NCBI GenBank assembly: GCA_944385305.1
Contig: CALWWS010000018.1
Span: 1 to 13,423 of the forward strand
From: an uncultured Oscillospiraceae bacterium
GTDB lineage: Bacteria > Bacillota > Clostridia > Oscillospirales > Oscillospiraceae
DNA length: 13,423 bases
Reading direction: 5' to 3'
Position 1 is the first letter of the stretch. The number at the start of each line of letters is the position of its first letter. Shown here one piece after another: positions 7,583 to 13,423 of the stretch. The notes below the pieces were generated by a model. That model made no database searches. It was given only the letters and a program-made list of their open reading frames with translations, and had not been told where the DNA came from. The translations under genes and the position numbers were made by a program.

Positions 7583-8585
7583 ATGCAATCCAGGCGCTGC
7601 CCACCACCGTGTCCCCGGCATAGAACACCGCCAGCTGGCCGGGGGTGGGGGCGCGGACGGGGAGGGCGGTTTCAATCAGCACCCCGTCCCCCCGGGGGAA
7701 AATGACCGCCGGGGTCTCGCTTTTGGAGTGGCGCAGGCGGACGGTCACCTCCATGGGGCCGGCGAGGGCATCCACGGCGATCCAGTTGGGCCGCTCACAG
7801 CTCACCCGGGTGCGGCCCAGGTCGCTGCCGTCGGAGAGCACCACCTGGTTCTCCGCCGGGCGAATGGCGGAGACGTAGTACCGGTGGGGGCCGGACACCC
7901 CCAGCCCCCGGCCCTGGCCCAGGGTGTAGCAGTGGCAGCCCCGGTGGCGGCCCAGCACGTTTCCCGCCCCGTCCACAAAGTCGCCGGGGGGCGGCACCGG
8001 GCCCCGGCGGGCCAGCCAGGCGGGGCAGTCCCCATCGGGGATAAAACAGATCTCCATGCTGTCCGGCTTGTCCGCCACCGGCAGCTCCCAGGCCCGGGCC
8101 ATGGCCCGTACCTCCCCCTTTTCGTAATCACCCAGGGGGAAAATTACTCTGCGTAGAATCTCCCGGGGCAGAGTGGCAAGCATATAGGACTGGTCGTTGG
8201 CCCGACGGCCCTTTTTCAGCACCCCGTCCTCCGCCCGGGCGTAGTGGCCGGTGGCCACAAAGCCCGCCCCGATCCGGTCGGCCAGGGCCAGCAGGGCGGG
8301 GAACTTCACCGCCGGGTTGCACCGGGCGCAGGGCAGGGGGGTACGCCCCGCCAGATAGTCGGCGGCGAAGGGGGCGCACCCCTGCTCCCCCAGGGCGGCG
8401 GCACTGTCCGCCCGCTCCAGGGGGATGCCCAGGGCGTCCGCCACGGCGGCGGCGTCCGCCGCCCCGCCGCCTCCCAGGCCGATATCCAGGTAGAGGCCGG
8501 TGACGTCGTATTCCTCTTGCAGCAGCCGGGCCGCCGCGGCGGAGTCCACCCCGCCGGACAGGCCTACCACAATTTTTTTCCTCAT
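7581..8585 (-). CDS. mnmA: tRNA-specific 2-thiouridylase MnmA (short, divergent form)
   Basis: A 334-aa PP-loop enzyme that adenylates U34 of tRNA(Lys/Glu/Gln) and replaces O2 with sulfur. Seen directly: SGGVDS (10-15), the [10 protein letters not shown] block with C86 and C89, ATGHYAR (111-117), NDQSYML (130-136), SMEICF with C180, a [13 protein letters not shown] central-domain signature, and the C-terminal [15 protein letters not shown] typical of the family. C89 and C180 match the two catalytic cysteines. The protein is shorter than most MnmA (about 355-370 aa): the segment after the PP-loop is compressed ([14 protein letters not shown]) and lacks the usual cysteine pair there. It may be the main MnmA or a paralogue. 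ATG overlaps the mnmG stop by 4 nt (ATGA), with GGAG in the mnmG tail, so the two are translationally coupled. Last gene of the minus-strand operon. Confidence 0.92.
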   Translation of the reverse strand: MRKKIVVGLSGGVDSAAAARLLQEEYDVTGLYLDIGLGGGGAADAAAVADALGIPLERADSAAALGEQGCAPFAADYLAGRTPLPCARCNPAVKFPALLALADRIGAGFVATGHYARAEDGVLKKGRRANDQSYMLATLPREILRRVIFPLGDYEKGEVRAMARAWELPVADKPDSMEICFIPDGDCPAWLARRGPVPPPGDFVDGAGNVLGRHRGCHCYTLGQGRGLGVSGPHRYYVSAIRPAENQVVLSDGSDLGRTRVSCERPNWIAVDALAGPMEVTVRLRHSKSETPAVIFPRGDGVLIETALPVRAPTPGQLAVFYAGDTVVGSAWIA

Positions 8586-10396
8586 TCCCGCTTCTCCAGT
8601 AAAATCATCAGCGCGGCGATGTCCGCCGGGGAGACCCCCGAAATCCGGGAGGCCTGGCCCAGGTTCACCGGCCGTATCTTGTCCAGCTTCTGCCTGGCCT
8701 CCAGCCGCAGGCCCCCCAGGCTGAGGTAGTCCATATCGGGGGGGAGGGGCCGATCCTCCATGCGCCGCTGCTCCTCCACCTGGCGCAGCTGCCGGTCGAT
8801 GTACCCCTGGTACTTCACCGCGATCTCCACCGCCTCCCGCACGGCGGGGGGCAGGGGCGGGCGGTTGGGGTCCTGGGGGGCCAGGCTCTCATAGGTGTTC
8901 TCCGGGCGGCGGAGGAGATCGCACAGCCGCCCCTGGGCGGTGCCCGTGTGCTCCAGGCGGCGGATCTCCCGGTCCACCGCCTCGTACTTCTCCCGCACCC
9001 GGGCCCAGCGCGCCTCGCTCACCAGGCCCAGCTCGTACCCCACAGGGCACAGCCGCCGGTCGGCGTTGTCCTGCCGGTGGAGCAGGCGGTACTCCGTGCG
9101 GGAGGTCATCATGCGGTAGGGTTCGTTGGTGCCCTTGGTGACCAGATCGTCAATGAGCACCCCGATATACCCCTGATCCCGCCGGAGGATGAGGGGCGGA
9201 CGGCCCAAAATCTTCAGCGCGGCGTTCACCCCCGCCACAAAGCCCTGGGCGGCGGCCTCCTCGTACCCGGAGGAGCCGTTGAACTGCCCCGCCCCATACA
9301 GCCCGGCCACCCCCTTGTGCTCCAGGGTGGGGCGCAGCTGGGTGGGATCCACGCAGTCGTACTCGATGGCGTAGGCGCATCGGGTCATCTCCGCCCGCTC
9401 CAGGCCGGGGATGGTGTGGAGCATCTGCACCTGCACGTCCTCGGGCAGGGAGGAGGAGAAGCCCTGGATATACAGCTCTTCGGTGTTCAGCCCCATGGGC
9501 TCCACAAACAGCTGGTGGCGTTCCTTCTCCGCAAAGCGCACCACCTTGTCCTCAATGGAGGGGCAGTACCGGGGGCCTACCCCCTCAATCACCCCGGAGA
9601 AGAGGGGGGAGCGGTGGAGGTTGGCCCGGATGATCTCGTGGGTGCGGGCGTTTGTATAAGTCAGGTAGCACACCGCCCGATTCACCGGGGGCTGCTCGGT
9701 CTCAAAGGAGAAGGGGAGGGCGTCCTCATCCCCCACCTGAATTTCCATTTTGGAGAAGTCCACGCTGCGGGCGTTGACCCGGGGGGGCGTGCCCGTCTTG
9801 AACCGGCGCAGGGACACCCCCAGCTTCTCCAGGCTGGCGGTGAGGGACACCGCGGCGGCCAGGCCGTCCGGCCCGCTCTGCCGCTGCACATCCCCCACGA
9901 TGGTGCGCCCCCCCAGGTAGGTGCCCGAGGCCACCACCACGGCTTTTACCCGGTACACCGCCCCGTTGGCGGTGCGCACGGCAGACACCGCGCCGTGTTC
10001 CGCGAAGATATCGGTGATCTCCGCCTGCTTCACCCACAGGTTCTCCTGCCGCTCCAGGGTGTGCTTCATCACCTCCTGGTAGCGCCGCCGGTCGGCCTGG
10101 GCCCGCAGGGACCACACCGCCGGGCCCTTGCCCCGGTTGAGCATCCGGTACTGGATGCAGGCCGCGTCCGCCGCCCGGGCCATCTCGCCCCCCAGGGCGT
10201 CCAGCTCCCGCACCAGGTGGCCCTTGCCCGTGCCCCCGATGGCGGGGTTGCAGGGCATGTTGCCCACCGCGTCCAGGTTGACGGTGAAGCACACCGTCCG
10301 CAGGCCCATCCGGGCGGCGGCCAGGGCGGCCTCAATGCCCGCGTGGCCCGCGCCGATGACCGCAATATCATAGTTTCCCGCGCAATAGTCCATCAT
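8582..10396 (-). CDS. mnmG: tRNA uridine-34 5-carboxymethylaminomethyl modification enzyme MnmG (GidA)
   Basis: A 604-aa FAD protein that, with the GTPase MnmE, adds the (carboxymethyl)aminomethyl group at C5 of wobble U34. Seen: the FAD-binding GAGHAG (15-20), [24 protein letters not shown] with C49, [10 protein letters not shown] with C278 (the two cysteines conserved in the family), [19 protein letters not shown], and a helical C-terminal domain ending in [17 protein letters not shown], the MnmE-binding part. Length is close to the usual 620-630 aa. Start: tandem ATG codons at 10396 and 10393 after a modest AAGTGAGAG; the first is given, either is possible. It begins 7 nt after the phosphoesterase stop and overlaps mnmA. 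mnmE is not in the window, whereas mnmE-mnmG adjacency is the common Firmicutes arrangement. Confidence 0.97.
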   Translation of the reverse strand: MMDYCAGNYDIAVIGAGHAGIEAALAAARMGLRTVCFTVNLDAVGNMPCNPAIGGTGKGHLVRELDALGGEMARAADAACIQYRMLNRGKGPAVWSLRAQADRRRYQEVMKHTLERQENLWVKQAEITDIFAEHGAVSAVRTANGAVYRVKAVVVASGTYLGGRTIVGDVQRQSGPDGLAAAVSLTASLEKLGVSLRRFKTGTPPRVNARSVDFSKMEIQVGDEDALPFSFETEQPPVNRAVCYLTYTNARTHEIIRANLHRSPLFSGVIEGVGPRYCPSIEDKVVRFAEKERHQLFVEPMGLNTEELYIQGFSSSLPEDVQVQMLHTIPGLERAEMTRCAYAIEYDCVDPTQLRPTLEHKGVAGLYGAGQFNGSSGYEEAAAQGFVAGVNAALKILGRPPLILRRDQGYIGVLIDDLVTKGTNEPYRMMTSRTEYRLLHRQDNADRRLCPVGYELGLVSEARWARVREKYEAVDREIRRLEHTGTAQGRLCDLLRRPENTYESLAPQDPNRPPLPPAVREAVEIAVKYQGYIDRQLRQVEEQRRMEDRPLPPDMDYLSLGGLRLEARQKLDKIRPVNLGQASRISGVSPADIAALMILLEKRE

Positions 10397-10403
10397 GTAT
10401 CTC

Positions 10404-11270
10404 TCACTTGGTATGCAGAATGATAACCGGCAGATCCGGTCGGTTGAACAGGCGGAAGGCCCGGATGGGCACCGTGTTGCTCCCCAGGCCACGGGAGACA
10501 AAGCAGAATTGCTCCCCGCCCAGGGAATACAGGCCCCCGTCGTAGTCGGGGAACAGGGTGCGGTCGGTGCTCAGCAGACCCTTGTCCAAAATGGGAATGC
10601 GGAAGATCCCCCCGTGGCCGTGGCCGCACAGCACCAGGTCGTAGTCCCAGCCGGCGTAAGTCTCCACCGTATCCCGGTGGGAGAGGAGCAGGGTGTAGAT
10701 CTCGGCGTCCGCGGCGGCGTTCTCGGAGCGCAGCTCGTCGCCCGTCTTCTGGCCGGCCAGGCCGTTGGGGTCGTCCACCCCCGCCAGGGCGATGGCCTGT
10801 CCCTCCCGCTCCAGCAGCACATATTCGTTGGTCAGGGGAGTCACCCCGTTCTCCTCCAGCAGGGCCTTGATCTCCTTGGCCTGGCGGATACCCCACTCGT
10901 GGTTGCCGGTGACATAGTAGGTGGGGGCCATGTCCGCCAGGGCCCTGGCCAGGGCGGGGATCTGGTCCATTTGCTCCTCCCGGTCCACCAGATCTCCGGT
11001 AATTGCGATTAAGTCCGGCTCCAAAGCCGCCACGGCGGCCAGCAGCTTTTCATTCTCCCCGCCGAACTGCTTGCCGTGGAGGTCGGAGATCTGCACGATG
11101 CGCAGCCCGTCAAAGGCCCGGGGCAGGGCGGAGGAGGTCACCTCCACCGTCTGGGTCTGGATGGCGTCCTGCTGGAAGCGGAAAAACCACACCCCGGCCA
11201 CCACCAGGGCCAGCAGCGCAACAAGCCCCCGCAGCCGCCGCCCCCGGCGCCTTGTCCGCTTAGCGGCCAT
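10404..11270 (-). CDS. Membrane-anchored calcineurin-like phosphoesterase, YkuE type
   Basis: A 288-aa metallophosphoesterase. An arginine-rich N-terminus (residues 4-14) precedes one transmembrane helix (about 15-30), so the catalytic domain is probably outside the membrane. The full set of metal-binding motifs is visible: DLH (63-65), GDLVD (92-96), GNHEW (122-126), LSHRD, and CGHGHGG. The YkuE group is related to UDP-2,3-diacylglucosamine hydrolases and to cell-envelope phosphodiesterases; substrate is not established here. The start at 11270 is chosen because upstream sequence belongs to the lipid kinase gene, whose TAA ends at 11260, giving an 11-nt overlap. No Shine-Dalgarno precedes it (GGGCCGTCTCCATCGTCT), so translation probably depends on reinitiation after the kinase. 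Position between a lipid kinase and mnmG suggests an envelope-lipid role by association only. Confidence 0.88.
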   Translation of the reverse strand: MAAKRTRRRGRRLRGLVALLALVVAGVWFFRFQQDAIQTQTVEVTSSALPRAFDGLRIVQISDLHGKQFGGENEKLLAAVAALEPDLIAITGDLVDREEQMDQIPALARALADMAPTYYVTGNHEWGIRQAKEIKALLEENGVTPLTNEYVLLEREGQAIALAGVDDPNGLAGQKTGDELRSENAAADAEIYTLLLSHRDTVETYAGWDYDLVLCGHGHGGIFRIPILDKGLLSTDRTLFPDYDGGLYSLGGEQFCFVSRGLGSNTVPIRAFRLFNRPDLPVIILHTK

Positions 11271-12150
11271 AGACGATGGAGACGGCCCGGGGACAGTTGA
11301 CAATCTCCGCCTCCCGGTGGGCGCCGCCGAACTCCCCGTCCAGGGTCCAGGGCAGGGCGCTCTCACAGGTGATCTTCAGCCGGGAGGCGCGGTAGCTGGT
11401 GACCAGGCCGTGGTCGTCGGGTGCCATCTGCACCAGGGCCTTGAGAATGGCCTGGAGCTGGATGGGATTTTGGGGCTGGCGCACCAGGATCACCTCAAAA
11501 ATCCCGTCGTCCAACTCCACCGGCTGGGTTGGCATGCCCTTGAAGCCCCCCACCGAGATGGTGTTGGACACCATGCCGTAGCAATAGCTGCCCGCCTCCA
11601 TCCCCTGGTCGTGCTCCACGGTGAGGGGATAGGCCTGGATAGAGCCGATGCGGGTGGCCCCCTCCAGCACGTAGGCCAGGTGGCCGAAGATGCTCTTGAA
11701 CTGCTGGGGGGTGTTGTAGGCCACGTCGGTAAAGGCGCCGAAGGCGGCCACATAGATGAAGTGCCGGTCGTTGAACCGGCCGATGTCCACCCCCTTGGGC
11801 ACCCCCGCCGCGGCCACAGCCGCCCGGTCGGCCACCGACCGGGGGAGATTGAGGTTCTTGGCAAAGTCGTTGGTGGTGCCCGCGGGGATATAGCCCACCT
11901 CCGGCCGGGCAGAGACAGTCATCAGTCCGTTGACCACCTCGTGGAGGGTGCCGTCTCCGCCGCAGCACACAATCCGGTCAAACTCCCCGCCCAGCCGGGC
12001 GGCCGTCTGGGCGGCGTCCCCCGCCCCCCGGGTGGGATGGACGGTGATCTGCCAGCCGGCCTGGGCAAAGGCGTCCAGAATATCCGCCAGATGCAGGTGG
12101 ACCCGCCCTTTGCCCGCATAGCGGTTATAGATAAACAGCAGCTTTTTCAT
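11260..12150 (-). CDS. Diacylglycerol kinase-like lipid kinase (DagK/YegS/BmrU family)
   Basis: A 296-aa protein that would phosphorylate a lipid hydroxyl, most likely diacylglycerol to phosphatidic acid, feeding phospholipid recycling on the inner membrane face. The nucleotide-binding domain shows NRYAGKGR (9-16), GGDGT (64-68) with the following LHEVVNG, and IPAGTTNDFAKNL (88-100), the hallmark of the family. The beta-rich C-terminal half contains VDIGRFNDRHFIYVAAFGAFTDVAY and ends with LDGEFGG, as usual. Length is typical. ATG at 12150 is preferred over GTG at 12156 because GGAAGG (centred near 12160) is 5-6 nt from the ATG but would overlap the GTG. First gene of a four-gene minus-strand operon; its 3' end overlaps the phosphoesterase gene. 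DgkB of Bacillus, which recycles diacylglycerol from lipoteichoic acid synthesis, is the closest functional model. Confidence 0.92.
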   Translation of the reverse strand: MKKLLFIYNRYAGKGRVHLHLADILDAFAQAGWQITVHPTRGAGDAAQTAARLGGEFDRIVCCGGDGTLHEVVNGLMTVSARPEVGYIPAGTTNDFAKNLNLPRSVADRAAVAAAGVPKGVDIGRFNDRHFIYVAAFGAFTDVAYNTPQQFKSIFGHLAYVLEGATRIGSIQAYPLTVEHDQGMEAGSYCYGMVSNTISVGGFKGMPTQPVELDDGIFEVILVRQPQNPIQLQAILKALVQMAPDDHGLVTSYRASRLKITCESALPWTLDGEFGGAHREAEIVNCPRAVSIVYGR

Positions 12151-12180
12151 AGTCACCTTCCGAATTTTCAGGTTCTATCT

Positions 12181-12208
12181 ATTATACAGTCCTACGGCAA
12201 AAAAACAA
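12181..12208 (-). promoter_or_regulatory. Sigma-A type promoter for the lipid kinase-mnmGA operon
   Basis: On the minus strand TTGTTT (12208-12203) is followed by a 16-nt spacer and a perfect TATAAT (12186-12181). Transcription would begin near 12174, giving a leader of about 25 nt. It lies back-to-back with the azlC promoter, with 40 bp between the two -35 elements. Confidence 0.75.
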
Positions 12209-12248
12209 CCGATCTTTTATGAACGATGGGAAAATCCCCCCGCCGCTC

Positions 12249-12277
12249 TTGCTTTTCCCCGCTGAAGTGTATAAAAT
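12249..12277 (+). promoter_or_regulatory. Sigma-A type promoter for azlCD
   Basis: TTGCTT (12249-12254), a 17-nt spacer and TAAAAT (12272-12277). A start near 12284 gives a leader of about 75 nt containing a small hairpin at 12295-12314. Confidence 0.65.
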
Positions 12278-12294
12278 AGGGTCTGCTGCGCACC

Positions 12295-12314
12295 GGCGGG
12301 ACAGGCCTCCCGCC
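12295..12314 (+). promoter_or_regulatory. Small hairpin in the azlC leader
   Basis: GGCGGGA (12295-12301) pairs perfectly with TCCCGCC (12308-12314) around a 6-nt loop CAGGCC. There is no following U-tract, so it is not a terminator by itself. In such GC-rich sequence a stem this short could arise by chance. Confidence 0.35.
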
Positions 12315-12358
12315 CCGCGCCCCATCGCCGTTCCAAAGAAGGAGGGAGCCCCGCCGCC

Positions 12359-13081
12359 ATGGATCGCAAAGCCCTTGCCGCCGCCTTTCCCGTCACCGTC
12401 CCCGTGCTGATGGGCTACCTGGCCATCGGCATCGCCTTCGGACTGATGCTCCAGGAGATTGGCTACAACTTCATCTGGGCCTTCTTTATGAGCCTGACCA
12501 TCTACGCCGGCTCGGGCCAGTACCTGGGAGTTACTCTGCTGGCCACGGCGGCCGCCCTGGGCACCGTGGCGGTGATGACCCTGCTCATCAACTTCCGCCA
12601 TCTGGTGTACGGCCTGTCCCTGCTGGAGAAATTCCGGGGCATGGGCATCCGCAAGCTGTACATGATCTTCTCCCTCACCGACGAGACATACGCCCTGCTC
12701 AGCTCCGCCCAGGCCCCCGTGGGGGTAAATCCCAAGAACTTCTACTTTGCCATCGCCCTGCTGGATCACGCTTACTGGATTCTGGGCTCGGTAATCGGGG
12801 CGGTGGCGGGGGCCCTCATCCCCATCGACACCCAGGGTATTGACTTTGCCATGACCGCCCTGTGCGTGGTCATCGCCATCGCCCAGTGGAAGGCCTACAA
12901 AAACCACTTCCCCGCCCTGCTGGGGGCGGCGGCCACCGTCGTGTTTCTCATTGTGGTGGGGGGAATTCTGGGGCCTGAGAGTCAGCAGAACCTGCTGCTG
13001 GTCTCCCTGGGGGTCATTGTGGTGGTACTGCTGGTGATGCGGGATCGGCTGGATGAAAAAAAGAAGGAGGAGGTACAATGA
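12359..13081 (+). CDS. azlC: AzlC-family branched-chain amino-acid exporter, large subunit
   Basis: A 240-aa integral membrane protein of the AzlC family, the large subunit of an AzlCD/BrnFE-type exporter of leucine, isoleucine, valine and related molecules. The N-terminus AAFPVTVPVLMGYLAIGIAFGLMLQE is typical, followed by FMSLTIYAGSGQYLGVTLL and LLINFRHLVYGLSL, the conserved blocks of the family; hydrophobic segments lie at about 13-30, 38-60, 63-82, 129-155, 160-176, 184-201 and 208-226. The tail is charged (DRLDEKKKEE). ATG at 12359 follows GGAGGG (12341-12346) with 12 nt spacing. The stop overlaps azlD by ATGA. No Lrp/AsnC-type regulator, common beside such genes, is seen on the left; the right side is beyond the window. 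Confidence 0.93.
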   Translation: MDRKALAAAFPVTVPVLMGYLAIGIAFGLMLQEIGYNFIWAFFMSLTIYAGSGQYLGVTLLATAAALGTVAVMTLLINFRHLVYGLSLLEKFRGMGIRKLYMIFSLTDETYALLSSAQAPVGVNPKNFYFAIALLDHAYWILGSVIGAVAGALIPIDTQGIDFAMTALCVVIAIAQWKAYKNHFPALLGAAATVVFLIVVGGILGPESQQNLLLVSLGVIVVVLLVMRDRLDEKKKEEVQ

Positions 13082-13407
13082 GCGCGCCCATGGCCATTGC
13101 CGCCATCGCCGTGATGGCGGCCGTCACCTTCCTTACCCGGGCGCTGCCCTTCCTCCTCTTCGACCGTGGGGAGGCGCCCCCCAAGATCGTGCTCTACCTG
13201 GGCCGGGTGCTCCCCCCGGCTATTATCGCCATGCTCATCATCTACTGCCTCAAGGGCATCTCCTTCGCCTCCCCCGCCGGATGGGCCCCCCAGCTCATCG
13301 CCGTGGGGGCGGTGGTGGCCCTCCACCTGTGGAAGCACAACAACCTGCTGTCCATCTTCGGGGGCACCATTCTCTACATGGTGCTGGTGCAGGCGGTCTT
13401 TGTCTGA
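13078..13407 (+). CDS. azlD: AzlD-family branched-chain amino-acid exporter, small subunit
   Basis: A 109-aa membrane protein with about four hydrophobic segments. The block VTFLTRALPFLLFDR (about 16-30) and VLYLGRVLPPAIIAMLIIYCLK (about 38-59) are characteristic of AzlD, which partners AzlC to form the exporter; neither works alone in characterised BrnFE pairs. The length is normal for the family. ATG at 13078 sits in an ATGA overlap with azlC and follows AAGAAGGAGGAGG, a very strong ribosome binding site, so both subunits are translated together. The stop is at 13405-13407, and only 16 bases remain, with no terminator visible. Confidence 0.92.
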   Translation: MSAPMAIAAIAVMAAVTFLTRALPFLLFDRGEAPPKIVLYLGRVLPPAIIAMLIIYCLKGISFASPAGWAPQLIAVGAVVALHLWKHNNLLSIFGGTILYMVLVQAVFV

Positions 13408-13423
13408 CCCCCGGCGGCCCGCG

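Noticed and set aside
8948..10423. 491-codon open frame on the plus strand opposite mnmG
   Set aside because: It is histidine/glycine/proline-rich without any domain logic and fully antisense to a well-supported gene; high-GC third positions remove stop codons there.
12228..12238. Short inverted repeat GGGA-AAA-TCCC between the divergent promoters
   Set aside because: Only 4-bp arms; expected by chance, although its place between two promoters is suggestive.
12182..13078. 298-codon open frame on the minus strand opposite azlC
   Set aside because: Starts inside azlC/azlD and covers two promoters; histidine/glycine-rich, no domain.

Overview
The window is a GC-rich chromosomal segment with AT-rich promoter islands, AAGGAGG-type ribosome binding sites and tight operons. 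The gene set is that of an anaerobic Gram-positive bacterium of the class Clostridia: pyruvate:ferredoxin oxidoreductase, an S-layer-homology (SLH) cell-wall protein, ThiI without a rhodanese domain, and AzlCD. The high GC content combined with these genes fits the Oscillospiraceae (Flavonifractor / Pseudoflavonifractor / Lawsonibacter-like). That placement is an inference from composition and gene style, not from a database match.

Layout. (1) 1-1018, minus: the first 339 codons of nifJ, with its own promoter and a 5' leader holding a long hairpin. (2) 1019-1455: a divergent, AT-rich regulatory region with a nifJ promoter, a twin promoter facing the other way, and a perfect 31-bp palindrome containing TATAAT on both strands. 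(3) 1456-7534, plus: a compact five-gene run, comM-like AAA+ ATPase, thiI, cinA, an SLH-domain M15 peptidase and a GNAT acetyltransferase, closed by a perfect 20-bp bidirectional terminator at 7534-7582. (4) 12150-7581, minus: a four-gene operon converging on the same terminator: lipid kinase (DagK/YegS family), membrane-anchored calcineurin-like phosphoesterase (YkuE type), mnmG, mnmA. The genes overlap or lie 7 nt apart, and a sigma-A promoter sits at 12181-12208. (5) 12359-13407, plus: azlC-azlD, a branched-chain amino-acid export pair with a 4-nt overlap, read from its own promoter back-to-back with that of the lipid-kinase operon.

Functional themes. Three of the eleven genes modify tRNA: ThiI (s4U8), MnmA (s2U34) and MnmG (cmnm5U34). 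MnmG and MnmA act on the same wobble uridine and are translationally coupled by an ATGA overlap. ComM and CinA are both families first linked to natural competence and sit in one transcription unit with ThiI. The SLH peptidase and the lipid kinase / phosphoesterase pair concern the cell envelope. No mobile element, CRISPR array, tRNA, rRNA or defence locus was seen. The window is mostly housekeeping, and the points that stand out are regulatory: the promoter palindrome, the nifJ leader hairpin, and the unusual operon partners of mnmG/mnmA.
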